DNA from: Sphagnum magellanicum | Taxonomy: Eukaryota; Streptophyta; Sphagnopsida; Sphagnales; Sphagnaceae | Direction of reading: 5' to 3' | NCBI GenBank assembly: GCA_021904315.1 | Contig: CM038919.1 | Coordinates: 5,952,001-6,016,000, forward strand | Length of the DNA stretch: 64,000 nucleotides | Shown here: positions 1 through 12,921 of the stretch, piece by piece | Position numbering within the stretch: position 1 is the first letter of the stretch | Layout: each line of letters opens with the position of its first letter | Notes under the pieces: model-generated | Seen by the model: the letters and a program-made list of their open reading frames with translations, nothing else | Database searches by the model: none | Told to the model about the DNA's origin: nothing | Translations under genes and position numbers: made by a program

Positions 1-33
1 TGTCAATTTTAATTTGTCAACATGAATTTCACA

Positions 34-149
34 GGTTTGATGAACTGAGAATTGTTGATAATGAAACATTAGAAATCTTCACAACTGTCTCAGACATAGA
101 AAATGTGAGAAAGCATAGACATTTAAATCAACTGTTGCTGGAAGCATGA
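34..149 (+). CDS. possible terminal exon of an unrecognised gene cut by the window edge
   Basis: A stop-free frame runs from the window edge to a TGA at 147-149. A good acceptor (ttcacag) ends at 33, so the exon may begin at 34 with one base completing a split codon. The peptide is hydrophilic and charged, beginning FDELRIVDNETLEIF and ending HLNQLLLEA, with amino-acid composition unlike the AT-rich noise around it. I do not recognise the family, and the rest of the gene would lie to the left of the window. It could still be a chance frame of 48 codons. Confidence 0.3.
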
Positions 150-3100
150 GTGAAGATCAAGGGGTTATAGTGACTCCAATGGTGCTTGGTATGTCACCTG
201 GCAAAATGTTTTTCACATCCAAGTTCAGGTATTTAATTTTTGGCACCCCCACCCATAAAACTGAAACTGGAACAGCAAATGGGTGGTAGGGGGGGGGGGT
301 TACTAATAGCAAACCACCTGGACTGATCATTATGATGGGTCAATTAGAAACACTGAGCAGCATTCAGATCATGTTTATTGCACTCGTTTCTAGAGGTGCA
401 CAGCGTTGCTAGGCCTTTCACCAGCCCCTGTACACCGTGCAATTATGATGAGCCAAAAGCCCTTTTGTACACCAAATACACTGATCCAAAACCATTTTTG
501 TGAACCAAAGTGGCATATTTTGACTTTTCTTCATCCAATTTTACTGTGCAGGATTGTATACTGATCACCGACGGAGATGCTCGACGAGCAGGTCACACCC
601 CAACCTTAGATCTCTACCAGTGTTGTGTGAGTATATTGTTTTTATCTATCTTTGGGTAAGGGTATATATATATATATTTCAATTTATTTACCCATTGGGT
701 AAGGATATATTAGCACTCAAAATTTTCCATGAAGTAAGGGTTTTGGTATACAAAATTAATTAAATTTTGATAGATGAAATTTATTATATACTCCTTTTTG
801 GGGTAAAAAATGGGTATGTAGTTTTATCTATTAAAAATGAAAGAAAATTTCCACATTTTGGAAGTTTTAAATAAATTTCAGAGGCCAAATACAATGTCAA
901 AGTGCAAGAATCAAAGTGTTTGATTCATCTTTGACTAAGATAAAAATGCCCATGAGTGAACACTTAAAATATTCATGGTTGATGCTCAGTTGATGATGGA
1001 GTCCAAAGATAATTTGTAGCTCATCTTTAAACTTTTGAATCATTAAATTCCATTATGTAATGTGAAACTTATGACCTTCAAAATAAGGGGGAGGGTTTCC
1101 CATGTGAGATATATTTTTATCAAACACACTAACCACTCCTAACATATGCACTATTTATCACTTGTTAACAATCCACAATTTTATCCCATATGGTTTGCCC
1201 AAAATTTTCACCTTTTTCACCCATATGGTTGGGCCAAAATGGAGATTGTTCATCCTTAAATAAAAAACACACATTTTGACAAGCTTCCAAAGTTTTTAAT
1301 TTTTTTCCTCTTGTGATGGGCCAATCAAATTAGCTAATTGTCAATATTTAAAAAAAAAAAAAAAGGGGACTCGGGAGCCACCTCATTTAATAAATAAAAC
1401 TCACAAACTTTGTACATTTAGGGTATGTAGGGCCAAATGGGATGATAAAATGTGAGAAGTGGTTTAAATGTACCACTTGGGCCAATCATTATGGGCAACC
1501 AATTAGAAATAAGTGTTTTTTACTATACTATGTTAAGACCAGTGTATCCATTGCAAATATAGACATCCAAACTCCAAACTAGTGTTGGTTCAGTGCCAAC
1601 TCTTGAACATACTAGGTTGGTCCTAATATTTGGTATTTAAAAAAAATTCAAGGCCTAGCATTGGGTACAACATTGATTTTTGGTTGGTATGAGGTAGGGA
1701 TAAAATTTGTACAATGATGGCATTACCTCATGTCTTGACCTGTGTTGCTTGAACTTGGGGTGGTGTTTTGTTTTAAACAAGTTTAGGTTCTCTCCTAGTA
1801 AATATAATAATATATATATAGAGAATTTTGGCCTTACATTTTGGGCAAGTTATTGCATTTGATTGATTGTACATGATTAATATTATATAATTTTTATTTT
1901 GAATTTTCTGCACTACTAGTACAAATCAATATTATTCAAAATAATTTGTTTAGTTTTTTTGGAATGGAGATGAATTTGGACTTTGTTTTAAATTAAATTG
2001 AAAGTTCTTAAAATTCAAATATTTGGTTTCAAGTTTAGAAGGTTTTATTAAAAGATAAGGTTAGAATTGAGACTGAAGGTCTTTTTTTGAAATTAAGAAC
2101 CAGACATCATTGGTCTTAATCAAATTGATTTGAGTATGGGGTTGATATTGGCTTTGGCCATCCCAACATGATGGGGTCCTGCTTATTGAATATCAAAATG
2201 GTCATGCATTATTGCCAACCATACATTTAAAATCTTAGGTAACATAGGAAAATGATTAGGTCACTTAAGCTTTTATTAAAAAATGTAGGTAGCCTAGGGT
2301 TTCTAAGTTTAGAGTACCCAAAGAAAATTGAGAAAACTACCACCCTACCTTTAAAAACATTCGTATGCAAACTATGGGTAATGATTGGTTTCAACAACCC
2401 CAATAGAATTGTTTGCAAATTGTCTTCATTTTTTAAAGCTTCATTTAATTCTTTTTTTTTTAAAATTTCTTTTTGCATTAGAAATTCTTGAGCATCATAG
2501 TTTTTGTGTGGGTGAGCAAAAGTGTTTTTGTTTGGCACTCAAATCTTCATGGATTTTACTTGTAGTTCAAAGGGATGGTGCTTTTGTAAATTGACTTCGA
2601 GGATCTTTTGATGAAATTCTCTTGGATTTGTGAGGGTTCAACAACTGACTTTGCAAAAGCTTGAAGGAAATGTATAAAGTTATTGAAAATGATGCTACAA
2701 TGAGCCAAAGGGTTGAAAAGTTGGCTTGTAAAAAAACAATTTTGTGACTTTTTGAATTTTTGGCACTCTTGAATTTTAGCCAAATAATATGGGCAAAGAC
2801 ATGGGTGTGCAAAGATAAATAATGTTCAAATATTCATGGAATATAAATTAAATTTAGAGCAAGTTTAGAGGGTTGGTGTTTCTATAAATTGAGTTCGAAG
2901 ATTTTTTAACGAATCTTTTTCATTTGTGAGGTTCAATAGCTAGCTTGATAGAAGCCTAAAAGAAATGGACAATGTTGTTGAAAATGGTACTAGAATGCAA
3001 GAGTTGGTGTGGAAAGTTGATTCATTTGATAAAATTCTATAACATTCTTGATTTTGTAACATTTTTGAGTTTTAGGTTGAGTAGCGTGGCCAAAGACATG

Positions 3101-6100
3101 GGCATGTAATATTGGGCAAGTATGTTCATTTGGACTTGTCTTGTATTGGTATGAGGATTTTAAAGATTTTTACATATTAGTTTGGTATGGGTATGATGAT
3201 TAATTTCATTTTTGTATGTGCTAATTTGGTAGATACAATTGTCAAGTTGTTTTATAAATCATGGGTATGATGAAAATAAACATTAAAACACTACATACCA
3301 CATGGTTCAAGTAAATCAAAGCTATTTAACCATTTTCTTCAAATTACAACTCCAATGTAAGTGATCTTCCTATAACTTTGTTGAATACATAACCTTGCCA
3401 TTAAAACCATAATGCTCTAGATCATGACACATGTATATAGGTAAAACATGAATCCAATTGTTCGTTTAATACCCCAACATTTGACATCCCACATTCAAAA
3501 CAAAGTTAAGCGTTTGTATTATCAAGTTTGTCATGACAACCAACAACCTTTAGAACCTTCATAACATGAAATAATGTACAAGCTATTTGAGGATGTGCCA
3601 CTTCTACACATAGCATGTGATGTTCAAACCTTCCATTCCATCCCATGAAAACCAAATTTACTTATGCACACCCAAACATAAGTAAGAATTGTTGTAATTT
3701 AAGTGTGAATAGAAATTGCTATAAAGAACTCTTTTGGGGTACAAAATGTATAGTTATAAATAAATGGATCTTGACAAGGAGCTATGATATTTCTTGGGCA
3801 TGACTAAATCCCATACCAAAAGGGTTGGGGTTTGACCTACCAAGGTACATACTCAAGTTCATATCCAACCCAACCTTATATAACATACCAACATTGTGTT
3901 GAACCTTCAATGTTGATCTTGTTAAGAGAGAAATAGGAGATGGTTCAACTAGATTTTGTTGATGATAACCACTACCCATAATATGTAAATAGAAAATTTT
4001 AAGAGAAGGGAAGTTTTCATAGGCATTCTACTCAATTTTTTTGGGTAGCCTAGACCCAATGTTACATTATTTTTTAGCAAAAGCTTAAGAAACCTAGTCA
4101 TTTTCGTAGGTTGCTTAAGATTTTTACCTTAGGGTAGGCAACGACAGTGGACAACCATTTTGGTATTTTGTAGATGCTACCAATGTTGATATAGGCACAA
4201 ACTTATATACCAAACCAACATCAATTTCATGTTTTTGCATTATATCAAACGAAATTCGCAAATTAATGATTGCCATTTTAGTCATAAGAGACATGACACA
4301 TATGATTCCAAAACTTGACAGTTGCCTTGCCCAAGTGGCAAAAGTTAACCAATTGCAAAAGACATTAAAGGACCTTCATATGGCATCTATTTGTAACTAC
4401 AGTTGCATATTTTTTATCACTAAAGGTGGATTTTTCATCCATACCCTAAGACACCCATCCTTTTTGATGTGGCATTCATTAGTCATAGGACTCTCAACAA
4501 ATCTGATTTGTAATTGTTTATATGATTATAATATGTTGAATTAAATGGTGCCATGTTTCATGTGTACCACATGGCATTTTGTGGTAGTGGGGGTTGGGGG
4601 TCTTCCATCCATAAAACCTAGGCCAAGGTTAAGAAGCTTGGTTTCTAACCTATAATAGGCAACTTGTGCTTAACCTAAAAGCTAAAGTTAGGTAGCCTAG
4701 CTAGGAACCTAGGCCTATCATAGGTCCCCTAACTAGTTAAACCTAGGTCTAGTTTAAGCTACCTAGCTACTACCCTAGGCCTAGACCTAGTATTTTAGGT
4801 ACCTTAGCTAGCAACCTAAGCTAGGCACATAAATAAGTTGCAAGGTTGAAGAGTTGATCCAACCTTGGTTATTTTGATTATATTTCATCCAAAGTGTAAT
4901 GCTCATTAGTGTTGGGTTGATGTCTAGACTTTCGAATATTGAACTTTTGTGATATCCGAATTTTTTATATTTGTGAGCCATCTCAATATCAAATCAAATC
5001 TAGATATTGATATCAAGTTAGGTCTAGTTTTAGTTTTAGGGTTTAGATGTTAGTTTAGCTTAGGGATTGGGTTAGGTTTTAGGTTAATTTAGGTTAGTAA
5101 GGTTCTGGTTAGTTATAGTTGTAATTGTCGTAACCCTGAATCTTAAACTTAATGACTAGGAAAGGAAGGAGACAATATAAAATATTCTTTCCTTCACTCC
5201 CTTGCCCTTTTTTGCTCAGCTCTTCTTCATGTTTTGCCCCTTTTGTGTTTTGGTTTTCTTGCATTGTGGTTTTCTTTGCGTTTTACTCTTATTTGCATTT
5301 GAGCTTGGTTTGTCAGGCAACATGCCTCTTGAGGTACTTTTCTCCTTTCCCTTATTGTTGGTTCATGTTTTAGTCCTTTTTGTGTCTTATTTTTCACTTC
5401 ACACATGATTTGTAAAAATGGTACTTTCCCCTTTTCTGTTTTTTTTGGTGGGTTCAAGCTTGGAAGAGGGAGCTCCACAGCCTTCAAAACTTTGAGGTTT
5501 TTTTTTTTTTTCCTCATTTAAAAAAATGTTTGAGTATTTTGTTTTGATTTAATCCATTTGTCTCAATGGTTTACATTTTTTTTTTGTTGGATGTTTGTTC
5601 TATTTTGTAGGAGTTGGAAGAAATTGATTCACATGTATGTCTTTTTTTTGAAAATTAAATTTATTTATATTTATTCCCTTTTTAAAAAGGTATTGTTGGA
5701 AATGGGTATTTTTATTTTAATTTTATTTTGAAGTCTTATTTGTTGCCTTCCTTGTTTTTCAAATTTGATTGTTATCATTATTATTTAATTTTACTTTGTT
5801 TGTTGTCTATTCCTTTTTTTTGTTGTATAATTTTGTTTTGATTTATTTTCATTTTTATCTTTTTGAATTTAATTTTTTTTTATAGTTTGTGTATATATAT
5901 ATATTTGTTGTGGTGTCATTTAAAGGATTTTCTTCAAGCCTTTTGTGTTTTTAAAAAAATGTATTATATATATTTTTTGTTTTATTACTTTTAAATATTA
6001 TATTATTTTAATTTTTTCTATTTGATAATATTTCATACTTATCATTGATATGGTCTTCATTATTTTTTTATAAATTTCAAGTTGACTAGAGGTTTCACTT

Positions 6101-6590
6101 GATTCAACCACACATTAAGTGAACTAAAAAAAAATTCTTTTGAAATTTAGTTTTTCATTGTTTGATATGAAGGGAGGGCAAAATGAGTTAATGAATTTGT
6201 AAATGCTTAAAAAATTTTGCATTTTTTTAACGTTTTCTTGAACTTCTTTTTTTTTGAATTATATTTTAATTGAATTTTTTTTGTTTAACTCTGTAAAACA
6301 TCATTAAAAATGGAAACTAGGATTGAGAATGCATCATGTGAGGTATTTAGATGCTAAAATTGAAATAGATGTTATGGAAGAAAAGAACCACATTTTTCAA
6401 ACTCAACAAAATGTTGTCCTTGAAGATGAAGTAACTAAATTGCGATTGCAAAAGTTAATGGATCAAAGAAGAATATGGAAAGGATACAATAGAAATGCAT
6501 TGTGTTGGGTTTTTTTTTGTTTGAATGACAAAAAAGAAGTTGATAACAAAAACCACGAATTAATGATATGTTTTCTTATTCGATGTTGTT
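150..6590. other. AT-rich intergenic DNA without a recognisable gene
   Basis: No reading frame here has a conserved motif; short frames are broken and of low complexity. The stretch holds a poly-G run near 289-298, A/T homopolymers, and a patch at about 4620-4850 unusually dense in CTAG and CCTAGG. That is followed at about 5030-5110 by TTAGG-rich DNA resembling degenerate telomere-type sequence. The part after about 5150 is T-rich and probably belongs to the flank of the hAT relic that follows. Confidence 0.6.
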
Positions 6591-6599
6591 GAAACTTGC

Positions 6600-8880
6600 A
6601 ATAAAAGAACAAAGGCAAGGAAAAGGGTAATATGTTATTATAAGACAAATGTAATAACACTATTGAAAAATCATGTGGATGCAGAGCATGTTGTTTCAAC
6701 AAAAGTTTTTTGAAGAAAAGGAATGAACAATTTTTTGAGAGGAATTGTGAAGAGACAACCAATTAAAAACATCCAAGTATTTATGGTTTTTCAATCTTTG
6801 ATTTTTTTGCTACCAAAAGTCCTTTCATAGAATGTGATGGTGAACAACAAAAGTTTGTGGAGGATTTATGTTTATTGGTTGTTAAAATTTTTTTTCCAAT
6901 ACAATTTGTTGAAAGTGTTTGGTTGAAAAGGCTATGTATGCATCTATGCCCTCAATTATTGTTCCCATCACAAAACACTTTCTCAAATGATGTTTTGCAA
7001 AATTTAGTAGAGAAATGAAGTAGACATGTTTTACTTTTGTTACATGATTGTAAAACTTTAATTACAAGCTTTGATCTTTAGATGTTGAAAGGGGCACATG
7101 ACATTTTTGCCTTAGTTATGAACTTAAAAACTAATTGGCAACTGAAACATGTCACACTTGGATTTTTTGAAGATAGTGAAACAACTAGGTAAACTTTAGT
7201 TGAAAATTTGATTGATCTCTTGGACATGTATGGTTTGAAATTTTTTTTTTGGCTTATGTCAAGGATAAAGGATTTAATCTTAACACTATGACCATTATTT
7301 TAAATATGTTGTTAACCATGAACTATTGGGGTTGGAGATCAAAAGTTATTAGGGATCTGGCTTTGACATGCATTTTTTAAAGCATGTCAATATGGGATAG
7401 TTGATGATGAAGCGTGTAAAGGGTTGAAACATGTTTCCATTAATTTTGGACTTTGAAATTTGGTGGTTAGGATCAATTTTTTATGAATAAAAAATAAAAA
7501 ATATCTCTTTGTTGGATCATTTAGTGAGGCAAAACATTGTTAATATTTATTGTTGCATCACATGGTGGTTCCCAAATCAAAGTTTTTCTCCAAATTTCCA
7601 GTTTCCAAATGAAAAGTCCTGAATTAACTAAATACATGGATATAATCAAATATACAAAAATGCATGATTTGGCCCAAAAAGTCTAGGAAAGGTAGACAAG
7701 AATGGAATAAGATGTGTTCATTGATTGTGGAATTTGACCTAGGAAGTTGAATACTTACTGAAGATAAGGTAATTTTTTTACCCTAAACCCTTTTGACCAT
7801 TTTTTTAATGTTGGTGCCAAATTTTTAGTAACTTAGATATTAAATTTGGTTTTTGTTGAAAATGTAGGTTTATTGGCAAGGTGATTTTATTCCAAGAAGC
7901 TTTGTAGTTTCATGAAGCTGTTACCTTGTGTTAAAAATAGGTAGACCACAATCAAGATATTATTGTGTCCTTCCTCTACATACTTGACACATATCTAAAG
8001 TACTGGTTGAATGCTTTTTCCAATGGTCAATGCTTGTGTTATGAACTAATTTAAGGGCCATTGGCTTTTATCAAATGCATTGTTTGAAACCATAACCATG
8101 ACTTGTAAGTTAAGAAAAAAGGTTGAAATCAATCTGTTTGTAAATGGCTTAATGGAAGAGAATGTTATAATTGGTGTGGAGTTGGATTTGTTAGCTTCCA
8201 ACATAAAGAGACAAGTGTTTGGTGTTTTGGATGTTCTTCTTTCTTTCTTAAAGAAGTTTGATGGAAAAAAACTCATAATATGTTTGCATTGGTGTTAGAT
8301 TTGAGATATAAGAACTTTAGAGTAGTTTCTATTTTTGTTGGTAAGGAACTTGTTGTTGGTGTTGTAGAAGACTATGACAAGAAAGCACTCTTCCCTTTGC
8401 TTTTGAAAATTTATCAATTTTTGCACCTTTTGACTAATTTTAGTTCAATGGGAGAAAGGGCAAGTGACGAAGACTTTAACTTGACATTGTTGAGGTGTCT
8501 TTTGGGACAATTAAACCTTCAAAAGAGGTGGTGAGTCAAGAGGTCAACTTATTTAGGATATATCATGATATTAAGGACATTGTATCCTTTAGATTGGTGG
8601 GCTAAACATGAATATATGTTTCCAACAATTACATTTATGGCTCGTCAAATCTTTGGAGTAGTTGGATCTTAGATAAAATAGAGAGAATTTTTTCTTTGGG
8701 TTGGTATCCTTACGAACCTTAGAAGATGTCGTTTGCAAACGTATAACTTAAAGAGATTTATCTTTGTGAACAAAAATTGGTCAAACGACCCTAGGGTAGG
8801 TTGCTATCCCACAAATTTGGTTGAGCTTATAGAGGCTGATGCAAAATTGGAGGAGGAATTGGAAGAGTTTGGGGGTTGTT
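6600..8880 (+). pseudogene. decayed hAT-superfamily transposase (copy A)
   Basis: Translated fragments in shifting frames read in the order expected of a hAT transposase. Near 6980-7130 there is a segment with FSNDVLQNLVEK and then KGAHDIFALVMN. At 7140-7260 comes LKHVTLGFFE followed by NLIDLLDMYGL. At 8287-8400 there is LDLRYKNFRVVSIFVGKEL followed by EDYDKKALFPLLLK. At 8580-8810 lies the C-terminal dimerisation region, with YPLDWWAKHE, ARQIFGVVGS, ILTNLRRCRLQ and FVNKNWSNDPR. Several internal stops and at least one frameshift inside the ERIFSL block show it is dead. It belongs to a different hAT lineage from the zinc-finger copies B, C and D. Terminal inverted repeats and target duplications were not identified, so the ends are approximate. 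Confidence 0.85.
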
Positions 8881-8999
8881 TTTGATAGAAATGAGATTAA
8901 GGACATGTAAATAGCTCTTTATATTATATACTATTGTTTGCATTTGATTTTTCTATTTAATTTTCAATTTTCTTTTGGTTATTTTAGTTTAAATGACAT

Positions 9000-9242
9000 T
9001 TGTTCATAAAATATGTGCAATTGGAGTATATGATATCAGGTAATTATTCATTTTGTCAATGTGGAAGCCAATACTACGCTCTGGTATCATGTTTCCAGAA
9101 GTTCCATTTAGTAGTCTCAAAGACTCTGAGCTACAGCAATGTGGCTGCACTTAAATTGGTAATTTGTGATTTGACAGAAAATGAAAGAAAACATTGTGAG
9201 AAGGTGATTTCCAGCATGAGAGAAAACAGAAGTTACATGTGA
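9000..9242 (+). other. unassigned 80-codon open frame
   Basis: An 80-codon frame with no recognisable motif. Its second half (LSYSNVAALKLVICDLTE and onward) is more protein-like than the surroundings, but there is no clear promoter, splice context or family match. It may be a stray exon or chance. Confidence 0.15.
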
Positions 9243-9297
9243 CAAAGGGAGCAGCTCTTGCGTGAGACAAAAAGCATAAGGGAAGAGCAGTGCGGAG

Positions 9298-9978
9298 GAC
9301 CATACCTTTACCATACCCCTTGCATCAGGGTATATTCCATTGGCACTGAGTATCATTAGCATGAGCTAGATTTTTTTCTTCTTGGAGCCTGAAATTTCAA
9401 AGCCCCTAGCATTGGGTTTATGATTCTGAGCACGAGGTTTGAACCCCATATAAGTTGAGCATGTTTATAAAAATTCAAACTACAAGAATATTCAAGTCCT
9501 TTCACACCCAATTTAAAGCCAAAATTTCAAGTATTTGATTCTAAGTGTGTTTAAAATCAAAAGCCCCATGCTCAGAATCAAAAGCCACGTGGTAAAGGCT
9601 TTGAAATAGTGGGCTCTGGGAAAAAGATCTACCTCATGCTAATGGAATCAAGCCTCATCCTAGTGGAAGTTTTCTTAAGGCACGGGGTATGATAAGGCAA
9701 GGGTAAGGACAAAGATCTACCTCATGCTAATGGAATCAAGCCTCATCCTAATGGAAGTTTCCTTAAGGCACGGGGTATGATAAGGCAAGGGGAAGGACAA
9801 AGATCTACCTCATGCTAATGGAATCAAGCCTCATCCTAATGGAAGTTTCCTTAAGGCACGACGGGGTATGACAAGGCAAGGGTAAGGACAAAAATCTACC
9901 TCATGCTAATGGAATCAAGCCTCATCCTAATGGAAGTTTCCTTAAGGCACAGGGTATGATAAGGCAAGGGTAAGGACA
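9298..9978. repeat. fold-back element with a tandemly amplified right arm
   Basis: The left arm (about 9298-9455) reads into the reverse complement of the right arm (about 9562-9713). Matching blocks include catgctaatg/cattagcatg, the ccccatgctcagaatc region and the aaggctttgaaa region. The spacer is only about 100 bp. The outer part of the right arm is repeated four times with a period near 87 bp (starts near 9626, 9713, 9800 and 9890). Each copy runs from atctacctcatgctaatgg to ggcaagggtaaggacaa and the copies differ by only a few bases. No coding capacity is evident. Confidence 0.75.
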
Positions 9979-10104
9979 AAAAATGAGGAAAATAAGGGGG
10001 GTCAAAGTAGGAGGGTCAAGTGTTCAATCATGAGTGTGTTAAACACTTTATGATTTGGACACCATATCTTCAAGGTTTAGGGTGGCCATATTTAGACAAT
10101 GATT

Positions 10105-10240
10105 CCTATTAGTCGGCAGAACTAGGCAGAATTAAAAAAAAATCTCCTTTACTGTCTGACCGCTAGCCAAATTTGGCTCATTTGGCTTGTGGATGATCGC
10201 CAGTCCACCTACTTGACAAAATAGAAAAAACTTAAACCCT
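10105..10240 (+). repeat. dispersed ~140-bp repeat, copy 1 of 3
   Basis: Shares the order cagaactaggcag, a ctgtctgaccgctagcc block, then gatcgccagtccacctacttgac and an AAAC-rich tail ending aaaccctg with 14285-14445 and 34915-35070. It is a short non-coding interspersed repeat of unknown class and sits at the outer edge of the left arm of the large inverted duplication. Confidence 0.55.
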
Positions 10241-11143
10241 GCTGCCCACTCCTTCGTGTTAACCATTAGGTCTTACAGAATTGGCAAGGCCTACCAATTA
10301 GGTCTACAGAATAGGCACCCCTGTTGAAGGACCCCATTCTGTATGAGAATTAGTCCATTAAAAAGGGAGAATACTTGTCCAGTCCCTTTAGTAGGTGTTA
10401 ACGTCGAGACAACTATTAGGACTAAAATACTGCACTTGACAAGCATATGCTTGGCCTGGGATATGGGTTGTGTTTGAGAATCTGAATATACAAGTTTGTG
10501 CTTAGACTAGTTTGGATGGCATTATTTTGCTACCAAATTAAAATTGGGATATAAATGTTACTATTTACCTTTGTTTGCTTATAATTAAGTATGGTAGTTT
10601 TGGCCATTAACAAATATTTAGTTACTTATATAAATGAAATGAACATCTTTTAGCTAATTTTTTAAAGTACTTGTTTACTTTATAAATGTTTTAAAGATTT
10701 CTTTTAGAGAGCCTAATTTAATTTCTAAATGTTTGTAAATTTTATCTGGACCAAAGTAATAAACAAATACCTTGTTTTGAACTGATCAATGTCATTGCTG
10801 TGAAAAAGTAAGTGACTCCCCCCAAGAACGAAAAACAACTCATTGTTTAGTAGCACAAGTTTCTTACTTTCTTGCATATATAACATCCACAGAAAGAAGC
10901 ATACATGAAATTCAGTCGACTGTAGCATGGACGTCAAGGATGTCAAAGGAGACTAAGTATATACTATGCTAATTAGTACTAGCTAAGCATGTTTTGTAAT
11001 TTGTTTAGCACCTTGGCCTCCCCAGAAGTAATTCCCTGTCAAAACTATCCAAATTGAAACCACTTGGAGCACGACCTTTCACCAAAGTTATTTGATGAGA
11101 AGTCAATTAGTCCACAAGTAGATCATGCATTGGCTTCAGGAAC

Positions 11144-11520
11144 GACCTCATCTACGGTATTCATCCCCAAAGGAACTATCTCATCTAGGTATTTATCCCA
11201 AAGGAATCAAACTACCTCAAATATGGTATTCATCCCCAAAGGAACTATCTCATCTAAGGTATTTATCCCAAAGGAATCAAACTACCTCGAATATGGTATT
11301 CTTCCCCAAAGGAACTACCTCATATACAGTATACATAAACTACCACATATACAGTATTAATCCCAAAGGAACTACCTCATATATGGTATTCATCCCAAAG
11401 GAACTACCTCATGTAAGGTATTCTTCTAAAGGAACTACCTCATATACATAATAAGTTATTCATCCCAAAGGAACTAGACGTCACATACCGTTTTCATACC
11501 ACAGGAAATACCTCATCTCA
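11144..11520 (+). repeat. 32-bp minisatellite (left-arm copy)
   Basis: About ten imperfect copies of a unit of roughly 32 bp with the core ggtattcatcccaaagg followed by aactacctcatat. It is the reverse complement of the array that begins just after the stop codon of the thaumatin-like gene at 27550-27895. Open frames of 98 and 108 codons run across it only because the unit lacks stops in some frames, and they are not considered genes. Confidence 0.85.
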
Positions 11521-11589
11521 AGTATTCAGTCCCAATATTTTTATGGGCAGAAAACCACTTCATACTCACTTCATAACAGATGCTCGGAA

Positions 11590-11830
11590 TGAACGTAGAT
11601 CACCTCATGGTTCATCGATCAATCTGCAGACCTAGACTCTCGGGTCACCCATCATGTGGTTTCACAACTGATCTGACAGATAAGTTTGTTTTAAAATCAA
11701 GCAGTAGCTTAATTTGTTAAGCAATAGTTTGTTATCCCCTAGTTCCTGACTGACGTTTCAATCTACGGAATTGTAGTTTAGCTAGTGCTAGGCGGGTAGC
11801 TAGTTAGCAACTGTTAGACAGCAGCTTCAA
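11590..11830 (+). repeat. copy of thaumatin-like intron 2 in direct orientation
   Basis: This segment matches 26860-27075, which lies inside intron 2 of the thaumatin-like gene. Shared blocks include gatcaatctgcagacctaga, ctgatctgacaga, gtttgttttaaa and gtagctagttagca. Both copies read on the plus strand, whereas everything flanking them in the two arms is inverted. Confidence 0.7.
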
Positions 11831-11865
11831 TGACGTTGAATGGGACTTGCTGGGTGCATTAGCAG

Positions 11866-12090
11866 CTATATGCAGCAGCCGCTAATACCAACACAAAGCT
11901 TTTTGATCAGAACGACATCATCCGGAGCAATTCCGTGAGAAACAACGTGAAGTAAATCAAGCTCAATTGGGTCTAATTGAAGACTTCTGGATGGACTCGC
12001 GGTCCCTACGTGACTTTCTTGAAGTTCAGCCATATATTCTGCGAAGTGTCTTTCAGGCAACTTATGTCTCTGCTGCATACATACACTCAT
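11866..12090 (-). pseudogene. C-terminal exon remnant, paralogue of the exon at 25090-25238
   Basis: On the minus strand an open frame ends with LHVVSHGIAPDDVVLIKKL then a Cys-rich tail and stop at 11866. The plus-strand frame ending at 25238 reads IHLVSHGIDPDDVGLIKKL and a similar Cys-rich tail. Conservation of frame, the PDDV and LIKKL blocks and the stop position in both copies suggests a once-coding exon. Upstream of the shared block the two copies diverge, and I see no intact gene. I do not recognise the family. Confidence 0.4.
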
Positions 12091-12715
12091 GACTTTCTAT
12101 ACCAGTTACTGTACGCTGCAGTTCCTTTTGCACGCATCAGTGACATTTCTAGACTATCGGTTTCAGAAGTTATGATGTTTCTTCCGCTTAGGTATCCGCA
12201 ATGTTCGCACACGGTTGGAAAATTTACGGCTTCTACTTGGAATTACTTTTTGTACAAATTGCCAAATATTTAGGGAGAGAGCCCTGTCTGTGCGGGGGAA
12301 AGGCTGCCATTAATACAGTCTTTGTGAAACTAACACAAGAGCTTACTAAGGAAATTAGTAGTTTTATGAATTCAAGAAAAGAAAAGTGCTCCAGTACCAG
12401 CAGGGTTTTTTTTTCAATTTTGTGAGGTAGGTGCTGTAGCAGTCATACACAGGAAGACAAGACTTTCCCGGATTTGGCTACATGTGAGTAGAAAAAACTT
12501 AAGACTCCTGCATTGGTTTGACGACCTGCTGGAACTTATAGTCTAAATATCGCAAATTCAGATTTTTCCCCTCGAAATATGGGAACCTGAGGCCATTTCT
12601 TCCCGAGCAAAGTTTTGTATGACATGGCACTGCTCTTTTTTATGCCACACCCGTGCAAAATTCGTCAAAAACAAAACACCAATAGGTAGATGATCAGATT
12701 GGGAGGACCAAGTCG

Positions 12716-12921
12716 AAACTACTATACTCGTGTGATCTCAAGCGTCAGCGTAGTGTCATTGTTGTAAACCTGTCATCCATACAAAAACTACTATACTCGT
12801 GTGATCTCAAGCGTCAGCATAGTGTCATTGTTGTAAACCTGTCATCCATGCAAAAACTACTATACTCGTGTGATCTCAAGCAGCATAGTGTCATTGTTGT
12901 AAACCTGTCATCCATGCAACG
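12716..12921. repeat. 69-bp tandem repeat, three copies
   Basis: Three head-to-tail copies start at 12716, 12785 and 12854, each running from aaactactatactcgtg to cctgtcatccat. The third copy lacks three bases. Because 69 is a multiple of three and the deletion is in frame, one plus-strand frame (about 12686-12930) stays open through all copies, giving a 23-residue repeat with LLYSCDLK and SVIVVNLSS. There is no start codon at its beginning and no family match, so coding is doubtful. Confidence 0.8.

Noticed and set aside
5152-5517. Overlapping frames rich in Phe/Leu and Lys
   Set aside because: Low-complexity T-rich DNA gives hydrophobic frames on one strand and Lys-rich frames on the other.
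11064-11451. 98- and 108-codon frames across the minisatellite
   Set aside because: Stop-free only because the 32-bp unit repeats; no start context, and the same array lies in a 3' flank in the other arm.
11144-11520. CRISPR-like direct repeats
   Set aside because: Units are contiguous and degenerate without unique spacers, in a plant nuclear context; a minisatellite.
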